DNA of 64,000 nucleotides from Bacillota bacterium. GTDB taxonomy: Bacteria > Bacillota > Clostridia > Acetivibrionales > DSM-2933. This document shows positions 44,877-53,960 of the stretch, one piece after another. The notes beneath the pieces were generated by a model, which was not told where the DNA came from, made no database searches, and saw only the letters and a list, made by a program, of their open reading frames with translations. Location: NCBI GenBank assembly GCA_023430975.1, contig JAEYYB010000138.1, forward strand, positions 1 to 64,000, read 5' to 3'. The position numbers and the translations under genes are program-made. Each line of letters starts with the position of its first letter. Position 1 is the first letter of the stretch.

Positions 44877-46668
44877 TTTGGATAATATAGGGGTTGTTGT
44901 AAAGATTGAGAAGGATGAAGCTATCGTCATGACTGATGATGTTGTGTTTAAAAGGATCAGAAAGAGGGAGGGCTTACAAAGGGGACAAAAGATACTTATT
45001 GACAATAGAGATGTAATAGATAATGATGTGATAGTTCAAAGCAAAAAAACAATAAAATACTATTACCCATTGCTGGCAGGTATCGCTTCTGTGATATTGG
45101 TAGGATTTGTGTTTTACCGTGTATTTGTTGTCAATGATGCAACCTATTCATATGTTAGTATAGATATTAACCCAAGTATAGAACTGGAAGTAAGCAGAAC
45201 AGAAAATATAAAGGATGTCAGGGCTTTTAATGAAGATGGTAAAAGACTTCTGGGCAATATAGAAGTAGAAGGCATGAATATCAATAAAGCGGTGAAACTT
45301 ATTATAGAAAAATCAAGGGAAATGGGCTATTTTAAGAATAAAGAAAAAAACAGTATATTGATTGCTGCCGTGCCGGGAAAAGATAGCAATATTAAAGGAA
45401 CAGAAGAGGAAAAGAAGTTCAATGATTTTCTGGACAGAATAAAAAAAGATATAAGCAGTACTTACAGCAGCTTTATCGATGCGAAGATAGTCATGGTTTC
45501 CCATGACCTTAGAGAAAAGGCAGAAAAGAGTAATCTTTCAATGGGCGGATACTATATTTATTCCCAGGAGAAAATGGAAGGGAAGCAAGGATCTGAACAA
45601 TTACAGCTGCCGCCGACAGACACTAAAGCTATCATAGCAACCGGAGCACCTATTACCACCAATTTACCAATAACAACCCCACTGCCTGCAACATGGAACA
45701 TATCAAGTTTGCCGTCATCAACTCCCAGAAAGTTACAGGCAAATCCCACATCATCACCGCAGCATGTCAATGACAAAAGCAAAAACGAAAATGACTTGAC
45801 TAAAGGCAAAGCTGCAGGGGTACTGCCAACGCCTCAACAAAGTGAAGCAATCATGGGAAATGGTTTAAAAGGTGAGTATTACAACAATAGTGATTTAACT
45901 GAATTAGTTATGTGCAGAATTGACCCGGAAATTAATTTCAGATGGGCTGAGGATTCTCCCGATAAATTGATAGGAAATGATACTTTCTCGGTTAGATGGA
46001 CGGGCTTAGTTGTCCCAAGATTTTCTGAAAGGTACACATTTAGCACATACGCGGATGATGGGGTGAGGCTTTGGGTAAATAATGAATTGATAATTGACAA
46101 CTGGAAGTCTCAAAGATCGGCAAAAACAGAGGGAAGTTTGGATCTTGAGGCTGGAAGGCAATACGATATAAAACTTGAGTATTTCGAAGACGTTAAGTCC
46201 TGCCAGGTTAAGCTTTTTTGGAGCAGCAAATCTCAGAAGGCAGAGATAATACCATCAAGCCAGCTTTATCATAAAACTGCTGTTTATCAAGGGGAGGATG
46301 CCAAATTTTCCAGATGTGTAAAAGAGTCTTCCAACAGTGGATTTAGCGGTAGTGGATACGTGAATTTTATTAATGAGAAAGGAAGTTACGTCGATTGGAT
46401 CGTTGATATAAAAAAAGACGGTATATATACATTAAACTTCCGTTATGCGAATGGTACCGATATAGATAGGCCTTTAGAGATAATAGTAAACGACATACCG
46501 GTGTGCAACAGTTTGAGCTTTAATGCCACCGGCAGTTGGACTTTGTGGAAGCATCAGTATGTTCCGTTAAAATTGAAAGCAGGAATAAATGTAATTAGGT
46601 CAATTGCAAAAACTAAGGATGGCGGACCTAATATTGATTACATGGAATTAACAGCAGCTCAAAATTAA
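44869..46668 (+). CDS. rsgI: RsgI-type anti-sigma factor with PA14 and CBM35-like sensor domains
   Basis: A 599-residue protein. RsgI_N occupies 1-62, a membrane helix 65-88, and the conserved cleavage-type domain 92-245 contains SIDINPSIEL (Asn101-Pro102). A Thr/Pro linker (about 247-325) leads to PA14 (about 333-462; GLKGEYYNNSDLTELVMCR, YADDGVRLWVNNELIIDNW) and a CBM35/CBM6-like domain (about 467-599; YQGEDAKFSRCVKESSNSGF, GSYVDWIVDIKKDG). PA14 and CBM35-type domains can bind pectic or hemicellulosic sugars, so I infer a sensor for such material, consistent with CE12 and PL11 neighbours. Ligand identity is not provable here. Confidence 0.92.
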   Translation: MNDLDNIGVVVKIEKDEAIVMTDDVVFKRIRKREGLQRGQKILIDNRDVIDNDVIVQSKKTIKYYYPLLAGIASVILVGFVFYRVFVVNDATYSYVSIDINPSIELEVSRTENIKDVRAFNEDGKRLLGNIEVEGMNINKAVKLIIEKSREMGYFKNKEKNSILIAAVPGKDSNIKGTEEEKKFNDFLDRIKKDISSTYSSFIDAKIVMVSHDLREKAEKSNLSMGGYYIYSQEKMEGKQGSEQLQLPPTDTKAIIATGAPITTNLPITTPLPATWNISSLPSSTPRKLQANPTSSPQHVNDKSKNENDLTKGKAAGVLPTPQQSEAIMGNGLKGEYYNNSDLTELVMCRIDPEINFRWAEDSPDKLIGNDTFSVRWTGLVVPRFSERYTFSTYADDGVRLWVNNELIIDNWKSQRSAKTEGSLDLEAGRQYDIKLEYFEDVKSCQVKLFWSSKSQKAEIIPSSQLYHKTAVYQGEDAKFSRCVKESSNSGFSGSGYVNFINEKGSYVDWIVDIKKDGIYTLNFRYANGTDIDRPLEIIVNDIPVCNSLSFNATGSWTLWKHQYVPLKLKAGINVIRSIAKTKDGGPNIDYMELTAAQN

Positions 46669-47013
46669 ATACTATTAAAGCCGGTCCACTGCTATTCGTC
46701 CATCTCGTAAAAAATAACTTCCGCTATAAATTTCGCACAGTAATGGCTAAGAAATAACATGAGAATACGAATTGAATATATTGGCCTGCTTAAAGTCACT
46801 TAACCCAATAAGAACATTGACTTCATATACGATATAGATTTAATTTTCTTATATACTTCCAAAATTTTGATATCAGGGGAATTAACCATTTTTAGTTATA
46901 GGTATAGATTAAAATACAAATTATAGATAAAATATAGATATAATCAATATAGCATATACATAAAAATTCAATACTTTTTGGGAGGTGAATTTAATAGCTT
47001 CATTTTATATTTT

Positions 47014-47117
47014 TATATGAAAAGTGAATAATCTTTTACATTTGTCTATCGCAAATTCCGTAAAAACCGTTCGTTATTTGCTCTGACAAATGTAAGATCA
47101 TTAACACTTTTCATATA
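47014..47117. repeat. ~104-bp palindromic repeat (family 1)
   Basis: TATATGAAAAGTGAATAATC through TAACACTTTTCATATA. It lies in the 508-base gap before the CotH gene. No gene or terminator was recognised in the rest of the gap (46669-47013), which is AT-rich and has TATAGAT/TATAAT-like boxes around 46905-46950. Confidence 0.88.
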
Positions 47118-47176
47118 GGTATGGGTATAAATATTGGTACTAGCATCAGCAAGTATAAAATTTAAGGGGGCAGCGT

Positions 47177-49096
47177 ATGTACTATAGAAAGATGAGCAAG
47201 TTAGTAATTCCTTTTTTAATATCAGTATCAATATGTTTGAGCATGTTTTCAGTAAGTTTTTCTGCAGATAGAAAATCCATAGAGGCAAAATTTGAGATTT
47301 CCAATATCACTCCTGCATTAAATGAAGTTGTTACATTTGATGCTTCTGCTTCAAAGGTTGCAGAAGGTGAAATAGTAAGCTATGAGTGGGATTTTGAAGA
47401 TGGATCATCGGCTGAGGGAGCTATAGTTACTCATTCATTTGCCGAAGAAGATGATTATGATGTAATACTTATGGTTAAAAGTGCAGATGGTCTTATGGGG
47501 TTTAAAAAGAAGAAGGTATTTATAGGAAGACCTCAAGGATGGACTGAAAAAACACATTCTAAAAGTGCAGACCCAGACTATGAGCTTTTATTTCCAGATG
47601 ATAAAGTCCTAAGAATTGATATCAAAATGAGTTCGGATAATTATCAGATAATCAAAACAGATTTGCAAGACATTTTCGCTAATGTGCCACAATTTCAGGG
47701 AGGCGAGATACCGTCATTTCCAGGGGGTGAAATACCGCCATTTCCAGGAGGTGAGGTGCCAACGTTTCCAGGAGATGGGCCTGATATGGCCTTTATGGAT
47801 TTTCCAGATCCTATTTATGTACCTGTTACAGTTAGTTTCGATGGGAAGGACTGGTGGAATGTTGGCTTTAGGTACAAAGGAAATAGTTCTCTTATGGCTT
47901 TGAAAGATAAAACCAAACTTCCATTTAGATTAAACTTTGATAAATTTGAAGATGAAAATCCTGAAGTTAAAAGTCAGCACTTTTATGGATTTTCTTCCAT
48001 GACATTTGCTAATAACTGGAATGACGATTCTTTTATGAAAGAAAAAATTACAGGAGAAATCTTCAGAGAAGGAGGCGTACCAGCTGCAAAGAGCTCATTT
48101 TGCAGAGTATATGTGGATACAGGAGATGGACCTAAGTATTGGGGGCTCTATACCATGACTGAGGATCCGGCAGACGCTATGCTTAAGGACCAATTTGGAA
48201 ATGGTAAAGGAAACTTGTATAAGCCGGAGGGAATAGGTGCCGATTGGACATCTCCATTTCAAGAAGAAGCATTTATAAAGAAAAACAATGAAGATAATGC
48301 TGACTGGAGTGATGTACAGAGTGCACATGAAGCATTATTTGCAGATAACGCTGATAAAGAAGTGTGGAGAGCAAACCTGGAACAATATTTTAATGTAAAA
48401 GGCTTTATAAAATGGCTCGCTATCAACACAGCGATGGTAAACTGGGACAGCTATGGCATTATGTCCCATAACTACTATTTGTATAATAACAAGGCGAATG
48501 GCTTAACTTGGATATCATGGGATCATAATCTTTCCATGTCTCAAGGAATGATGGGTAAAAGCTTAAGTCTGTCATTAAGTGAGGTTACCGACAAATGGCC
48601 TCTAATCAGGAAACTTATGGACGACCCGGTATATAAGAACTTGTATCATTTTGAAATGCATCAAGCAATTAAAGGTTGTCTTAATTCAGATAAAATTAAA
48701 TCCAAGGTGAAGGCTTATCAGACATTAATAAGACCTTATACTGTAGGTGAGGAAGGCGAAACAGCAGACACAACACTTTTAGTTGGAAGCGAAACTGCTT
48801 TTGATGCTGCATGTGATGGAATCATTAATCATATCAACAGCAGGCAAAAAGAAGTAAATGAATACCTAAAAACCGTTTCCATTATGCCACCTAGCCCAAA
48901 AGTAACCTTAAATGATGTAGATCTCAACCATGATGAAACAATCAATATGGAAGATATCATAATTTTGGTAAAATCATTCAATGCATCAAAGGGAGATGAG
49001 AACTATAATGCTGCATGTGATTTTAATGAGGATGGTTGTATAAATATATTTGACATACTTGTAATTGCAAAAATGTTTGGTCAGAGCATTGATTAA
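47177..49096 (+). CDS. Cellulosomal CotH-family protein with PKD domain and dockerin
   Basis: A 639-residue secreted protein with a signal peptide (1-30) and a PKD domain (about 34-115; NEVVTFDASASKVAEGEIVS, YEWDFEDGSSAEG). The CotH kinase-like domain (about 130-560) has YKGNSSLMALKDKTKLPFRL, PEGIGADWTSPF and LTWISWDHNLSMSQG. CotH proteins are atypical kinases first known from spore coats; dockerin-bearing forms are known in cellulosomal clostridia with unclear roles. An unusual Gly/Pro/Phe-rich insert (QGGEIPSFPGGEIPPFPGGE, about 173-200) sits inside the domain. The dockerin has NMEDIIILVKSFN and NIFDILVIAKMFG, a divergent second repeat. The GGGGGCAGC site precedes ATG. Confidence 0.88.
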   Translation: MYYRKMSKLVIPFLISVSICLSMFSVSFSADRKSIEAKFEISNITPALNEVVTFDASASKVAEGEIVSYEWDFEDGSSAEGAIVTHSFAEEDDYDVILMVKSADGLMGFKKKKVFIGRPQGWTEKTHSKSADPDYELLFPDDKVLRIDIKMSSDNYQIIKTDLQDIFANVPQFQGGEIPSFPGGEIPPFPGGEVPTFPGDGPDMAFMDFPDPIYVPVTVSFDGKDWWNVGFRYKGNSSLMALKDKTKLPFRLNFDKFEDENPEVKSQHFYGFSSMTFANNWNDDSFMKEKITGEIFREGGVPAAKSSFCRVYVDTGDGPKYWGLYTMTEDPADAMLKDQFGNGKGNLYKPEGIGADWTSPFQEEAFIKKNNEDNADWSDVQSAHEALFADNADKEVWRANLEQYFNVKGFIKWLAINTAMVNWDSYGIMSHNYYLYNNKANGLTWISWDHNLSMSQGMMGKSLSLSLSEVTDKWPLIRKLMDDPVYKNLYHFEMHQAIKGCLNSDKIKSKVKAYQTLIRPYTVGEEGETADTTLLVGSETAFDAACDGIINHINSRQKEVNEYLKTVSIMPPSPKVTLNDVDLNHDETINMEDIIILVKSFNASKGDENYNAACDFNEDGCINIFDILVIAKMFGQSID

Positions 49097-49378
49097 CAGG
49101 TCATTTATATGGATAAAACCTCAACACCAGCTGATGTGGCAAAAGGAAATTTATTTTCTTCGAAAGCATCCAACAAAATGTTGGACGTTTCAAATTCTGT
49201 ATTTGTAATGAATACATATAAAGCACTTATAATAGTTTATCTTTGAAAATTTTTAATCAGAACTTCTTAAATAATTGCAGGATAAAAATATAACAAAAAT
49301 ATGATTAAGAAAAAACTATTGAAAAATTCACTATAGAATCTTCAGCAGTTTTTTCTGTTTATATTTTTTCAAATTTAT

Positions 49379-49408
49379 ACCCCCAAAAAATAAAAAAATT
49401 ACGTATTT
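49379..49408 (+). promoter_or_regulatory. Candidate SigI-type promoter of the PL11 gene
   Basis: ACCCCCAAAA (-35, 49379-49388) and ACGTATTT (-10, 49401-49408) with 17 bases between CCC and CG. This is the best match of the three to a SigI -35 element. The predicted leader is about 230 bases and contains a family 1 repeat. The remaining 49097-49378 gap shows no gene. Confidence 0.65.
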
Positions 49409-49488
49409 CTTAATATCCAGATAAGAAGCGGTTAATAAAATATTTCACGAATTTGTTCGTACATAGTAAAATATAATTATAGACTTTA

Positions 49489-49591
49489 TAGATGAAAAGT
49501 GAATAATCTTTTACATTTGTATATCGCAAATCCCGTAAAAGCGTTCGTTATTTGCTCTGACAAATGTAAGATTATTAACACTTTTCATATA
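49489..49591. repeat. ~103-bp palindromic repeat (family 1) in the PL11 leader
   Basis: TAGATGAAAAGTGAATAATC through TAACACTTTTCATATA, with CCCGTAAAAGCGTTCGTTAT in the centre. It sits between the candidate promoter and the start codon, so it would be transcribed as a long hairpin. Confidence 0.85.
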
Positions 49592-49640
49592 GATTACATA
49601 GTGATTTAAATTAAAAATACATAGAGGGGGTTTTATTGTA

Positions 49641-51686
49641 ATGAGTAAGTGCAAAAAAAAGACAAAGAAGGTTTTCCTGCTTCTTTTAGTAATGGTACAG
49701 ATGGTTTCCCTAATCATACCAGGAAAGTCAGCAAATGCTGCGACATTGCGTCTTATGGAAAAACTGGACAGGGGTCTGGTGGCAGTAAAGGTAAGTAATG
49801 GCATTTTTGTAAGCTGGCGTATGTTTGGTACTGATCCAACCAGTATTGCATTTAATGTTTATCGGAATGGAACTAAATTAAACTCGACACCAATTACTAC
49901 AAGCACTAATTATCTTGATTCAAGCGGAACTACCGGCTCAACCTACACGGTACGTCCTGTTATAAACGGTCAGGAACAAGGAGATTCAGAGAAAGCTTCT
50001 GTTTGGGGACAGAATTATCTGACAATACCTATTAAAGCACCAGTTAGTGGGTATACAGCAGGGGACTGCAGCACTGGTGATTTGGATGGAGACGGACAAT
50101 ATGAGATTGTAATAAAGTGGGAAGGAGCTACACAAGATAATGCAAACGCAGGGGTTACCGATCCTGTATGCCTTGAGGCTTATAAGCTTAATGGCACACG
50201 ATTGTGGACAATAAACCTGGGTAAAAATATTCGCGGCGGTGCACATTATACCCAATTCCTAGTTGCAGACTTCGACAGTGATGGAAAGTCAGAGGTTGCC
50301 TGTAAGACTGCAGATGGTACAAAGGACGGCAAGGGAAAAGTTATAGGTGATGCAAATGCAAACTATGTAACAGCTAATGGATACATATTAACTGGTCCTG
50401 AGTATCTTACTGTTTTCAGTGGTGTGACAGGTGAGGCACTTGCAACTGCAAACTATGATCCTCCAAGAGGTACGGTTTCTTCGTGGGGGGACAACTACGG
50501 CAACAGAGTAGACCGCTTTTTAGCTTGTGTAGCGTACCTTGACGGGGTTCATCCAAGTATAGTTATGTGTCGTGGATACTACACCAGGTTGACTGTCGCT
50601 GCTTGGGATTTTAAAAGCGGCATGCTTACAAAAAGATGGTTTTTTGATAGCAACAATAACACTAAGTTTGCCGGACAGGGTAACCACAACTTAAGTGTTG
50701 GTGATGTTGACAACGATGGCAAGGATGAAATTGTGTATGGTGCATGTGCTATAGATGATAACGGCAATGGAATGTACACAACAAACCTGGGGCATGGAGA
50801 TTCCATGCACTTTGGAGACTTGGATCCCAATAGAGCCGGTTTGGAGGTATGGACCTGCCATGAGGGGGAAGGCGGAGCAGATCTTCATGATGCAAGAACA
50901 GGTACAATACTTTTTAGATGGAATGCTGATAAAGACACAGGAAGGGCTTGTACGGCCGACATTGTAGCATCTTCACCAGGCGAAGAAATGTGGGCGGCCG
51001 GTTCACCGCTATTTAGTGCTACAGGTCAGAATCTTGGAACAGCACCTGGTGTGGTAAACCATGCAATCTGGTGGGATGGTGACGAATTGAGGGAGCTTCT
51101 TGACGGTACTACAATAACAAAGTTCGGCGGTGGAACTTTACTTAGTGCAACCGGTTGCACAAAAATAAACGGTACTAAATCCAACCCGAATCTTCAGGCG
51201 GATATTCTTGGAGACTGGAGAGAGGAACTTATTTGCAAGACCAGTGATGAATCGGCTCTCAGGATTTACACAACTACTGATGTTACAAATAGAAGAATAT
51301 ACACTCTTATGCATGACCCTATTTACAGAAATGGTATAGCATGGCAGAATGTAGCATACAATCAGCCTCCTCATACAGGTTTCTTCATAGGAAACGGAAT
51401 GGCTGCACCTCCTGTCCCACAGATAGCACTGGTAGGAGATAACGGACCAACGAATACTCCAACGAATACCCCAACAAATACTCCGACACAAGGGACTGTG
51501 TCTGCACCTGAAGACATTAATGGTGATAGGGTTGTTAATATGTCGGATGTAATATTGATGGCAGCTCATTTTAATGCGGTGTCAACAGACAGCAATTACG
51601 ATAGGAAATGTGATGTAAATGGTGATGGAGCAATCAATATGTCGGATGTTATAATGGTTGCAGCCAAGTTCAATAAAACTGTATAG
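49641..51686 (+). CDS. Cellulosomal PL11 rhamnogalacturonan lyase
   Basis: A 681-residue secreted enzyme with a signal peptide (1-34). It has an N-terminal beta domain (LRLMEKLDRGLVAVKVSNGI, ISWRM-like text FVSWRMFGTDPTSIAFNVYR) and the eight-bladed propeller of PL11, with repeated calcium-binding Asp motifs (GDLDGDGQYEIVIKW, ADFDSDGKSEVACKTADGT, GDVDNDGKDEIVYGA), RGYYTRLTVAAWDF, GHGDSMHFGDLDPNR and DWREELICKT. PL11 enzymes cleave rhamnogalacturonan I by beta-elimination. A Thr-Asn-Pro repeat linker (TNTPTNTPTNTPT) precedes a dockerin with NMSDVILMAAHFN and NMSDVIMVAAKFN. AGAGGGGGT precedes ATG. Deacetylation by the two CE12 enzymes upstream would open RG-I to this lyase. Confidence 0.95.
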   Translation: MSKCKKKTKKVFLLLLVMVQMVSLIIPGKSANAATLRLMEKLDRGLVAVKVSNGIFVSWRMFGTDPTSIAFNVYRNGTKLNSTPITTSTNYLDSSGTTGSTYTVRPVINGQEQGDSEKASVWGQNYLTIPIKAPVSGYTAGDCSTGDLDGDGQYEIVIKWEGATQDNANAGVTDPVCLEAYKLNGTRLWTINLGKNIRGGAHYTQFLVADFDSDGKSEVACKTADGTKDGKGKVIGDANANYVTANGYILTGPEYLTVFSGVTGEALATANYDPPRGTVSSWGDNYGNRVDRFLACVAYLDGVHPSIVMCRGYYTRLTVAAWDFKSGMLTKRWFFDSNNNTKFAGQGNHNLSVGDVDNDGKDEIVYGACAIDDNGNGMYTTNLGHGDSMHFGDLDPNRAGLEVWTCHEGEGGADLHDARTGTILFRWNADKDTGRACTADIVASSPGEEMWAAGSPLFSATGQNLGTAPGVVNHAIWWDGDELRELLDGTTITKFGGGTLLSATGCTKINGTKSNPNLQADILGDWREELICKTSDESALRIYTTTDVTNRRIYTLMHDPIYRNGIAWQNVAYNQPPHTGFFIGNGMAAPPVPQIALVGDNGPTNTPTNTPTNTPTQGTVSAPEDINGDRVVNMSDVILMAAHFNAVSTDSNYDRKCDVNGDGAINMSDVIMVAAKFNKTV

Positions 51687-51724
51687 AATATTTTGTAGAA
51701 TGTAATACTTTGATATTCATTAAT

Positions 51725-51764
51725 AAAAGAACATCAAGCTTAAGATTTCTCTTGATGTTCTTTT
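51725..51764 (+). terminator. Terminator of the PL11 gene
   Basis: AAAAGAACATCAAG and CTTGATGTTCTTTT form a perfect 14-bp stem with a 12-base loop, 38 bases after the stop. Confidence 0.9.
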
Positions 51765-51902
51765 GTTATATAAAAACTCCAATTGTACCTACTTGCCTTC
51801 TACAGTCTGTGCCTATAAAATATTTAAAAAAGATTTCATCAAAAAGTAATTCCTTAAAAAGGATTTGGGAATAATATTATATAAAATTAATTTGGGAGGT
51901 TT

Positions 51903-53564
51903 ATGGTGGTGAAAAGTAAAAAGAAGCTAAAAGTTATTCCCCTGGGAGGATTAGGGGAGATCGGAAAGAATATAACGGTTTTTGAGTATGGCCAAGATAT
52001 TATAGTTGTAGATTGCGGTATGGCATTTCCTGATGATGAAATGTTAGGCATTGATCTGGTTCTGCCTGATACTACATATCTGGTTAAAAACATCGAGCGA
52101 GTTAAAGGAATTATTGTTACCCATGGACATGAGGATCATATTGGAGGCCTTCCATATTTATTGAAGGAGGTTAATGTTCCTGTCTATGGAACCAGGCTTT
52201 CACTGGGACTTCTGGAATATAAGCTGGAAGAACACGGAATCAATTCCGTTTGTAAGCTGGAAACTGTAGAACAAGGCCAAACTTTGGAACTTGGTTCCTT
52301 TAAAGTAGAATTTATCCGTTCAACTCACAGCATTGCAGATTCCATTGCACTGGCAATACACACGCCTGTAGGAACGGTTGTTCATACATCAGATTTCAAG
52401 GTGGATTATACACCTATTTCGGGAGAGCCAATTGATTTACCAAGGTTTGCAGAGTTGGGCAAAAAGGGTGTCTTGCTGCTTATGTGCGATAGTACTAATG
52501 TGGAGCGGCCGGGATATACCATGTCGGAGAAGACTGTTGGAGAAACATTTGAAGAAATCTTTATGAACGCAAAAACCAGAATATTGGTTGCAACTTTTGC
52601 ATCGAATATTCACAGGATACAGCAGGTGGTAAATTCGGCAGTAAAATATGGCAGAAAGGTGGCCATATGCGGCAGAAGCATGATCAATGTCAGCAAAAAA
52701 GCAATGGAACTAGGGTACCTCAACATACCGGAAGGTGTTCTTGTAGATATTGAACGTATAAAAAATTTAAATCAGGACCAGCTGGTTATTATTACTACCG
52801 GAAGCCAGGGAGAACCTATGTCTGCACTTACAAGAATTGCAATAGGGGAACATAGGCAGGTGGAAATTATACCGGGAGATTTGGTAATAATTTCGGCCAC
52901 ACCTATTCCAGGAAATGAGAAATCAGTATATGGTGTTGTCAATGAGCTTTTTAAAAAGGGTGCAGAGGTGATATATGAATCCCTTGCAGATATTCATGTT
53001 TCAGGCCATGCATGCCAGGAAGAGCTTAAATTGATGCAGCGGCTTATAAAACCTAAATATTTTATGCCCGTTCATGGCGAATACAGACATTTGAAGAAGC
53101 ATTCAAACCTGGCTCAGAACCTTGGGATGAGTAAAGAAAACATAATAATAATGGGAATAGGGCAAGTCCTTGAAATTAATTCTGATGGTGCCAATATAAA
53201 TGGGACTGTTCCTTCCGGAAAAGTTCTTGTGGATGGACTAGGCATTGGTGATGTTGGAAATGTGGTGTTAAGGGATAGAAAGCACCTGTCGGAAGACGGT
53301 CTTATCATAGTTGTTGTAACTATACAGAAGGAAAGCGGCAATGTTATTACAGGGCCTGATATTATTTCAAGGGGCTTTGTATATGTCCGGGAATCTGAGC
53401 CGTTTATGGACGAAGTAAAACAGGTATGCAAGGAAGCGGTTTTAAAATGTGAAGGAAAGAACTGGTCTTGCAAGAAGGGAGCTATCAAGGATACTCTTAG
53501 GGAGTATATCTATCAGAAGACTAAGAGAAAGCCTATGATACTTCCCATATTAATAGAAATTTAG
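51903..53564 (+). CDS. rnj: Ribonuclease J
   Basis: A 553-residue metallo-beta-lactamase-fold nuclease with the zinc motif THGHEDHIGGLPYL, VIPLGGLGEIGKN at the start, VVHTSDFKVDYTPI, MCDSTNVERPGYTMSE, the beta-CASP motifs TTGSQGEPMSALTRIA and HVSGHACQEELKLM, FMPVHGEYRHLK and a C-terminal domain (about 450-553). RNase J processes and degrades RNA 5' to 3' and endonucleolytically in the cytoplasm. Length is standard. TTGGGAGGTTT precedes ATG/GTG starts at 51903-51908; the first ATG is used. It is a single gene. A long inverted repeat follows. Confidence 0.95.
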   Translation: MVVKSKKKLKVIPLGGLGEIGKNITVFEYGQDIIVVDCGMAFPDDEMLGIDLVLPDTTYLVKNIERVKGIIVTHGHEDHIGGLPYLLKEVNVPVYGTRLSLGLLEYKLEEHGINSVCKLETVEQGQTLELGSFKVEFIRSTHSIADSIALAIHTPVGTVVHTSDFKVDYTPISGEPIDLPRFAELGKKGVLLLMCDSTNVERPGYTMSEKTVGETFEEIFMNAKTRILVATFASNIHRIQQVVNSAVKYGRKVAICGRSMINVSKKAMELGYLNIPEGVLVDIERIKNLNQDQLVIITTGSQGEPMSALTRIAIGEHRQVEIIPGDLVIISATPIPGNEKSVYGVVNELFKKGAEVIYESLADIHVSGHACQEELKLMQRLIKPKYFMPVHGEYRHLKKHSNLAQNLGMSKENIIIMGIGQVLEINSDGANINGTVPSGKVLVDGLGIGDVGNVVLRDRKHLSEDGLIIVVVTIQKESGNVITGPDIISRGFVYVRESEPFMDEVKQVCKEAVLKCEGKNWSCKKGAIKDTLREYIYQKTKRKPMILPILIEI

Positions 53565-53579
53565 TTCGGTTTCAGTAAT

Positions 53580-53747
53580 CATGCTGATACTATAAATTGC
53601 TATGCAATAATACATATTATATATAGCTATATTAAAAGTGTTAATAATCTTACATTTGGCGGAGCAAATAACGAACGGTTCAACGGGATTTGCGACAGAC
53701 AAATGTAATAGATTTATCACTTTTAATATATTTATAGTATCAGCATG
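53580..53747. repeat. 17-bp perfect inverted repeat holding a family 1 repeat (53631-53730)
   Basis: CATGCTGATACTATAAA (53580-53596) and TTTATAGTATCAGCATG (53731-53747) are exact reverse complements. Between them is a 34-base spacer and a complete family 1 copy, TATATTAAAAGTGTTAATAA through CACTTTTAATATA, whose right end touches the right arm. The arms probably formed the RNase J terminator before insertion. Nothing else was seen in the 53565-53960 gap. Confidence 0.75.
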
Positions 53748-53960
53748 AAATTGTATTAAGTAGTTTCTTTAAAATTTCAAGATTGTCACTCCCTCTGATC
53801 AATAATTTAATTTATAATACCCTTGAGTTACGAATAGAAATAGTTCAACATCTGATTTGTTTAAATAATTAGTCTAAAGTCCTATACAAATTCAGGAATA
53901 TTTTGTATGTAATATTGAATAGGACAAATTTGAATTTTTATGATTGGAGGATGATGTTCA

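Noticed and set aside
46800..46840. SigI-like promoter upstream of the CotH gene (AACCCAATAAG and TACGATA)
   Set aside because: The CCC to CG distance is 23 bases, unlike the 17-18 found in the three better candidates.
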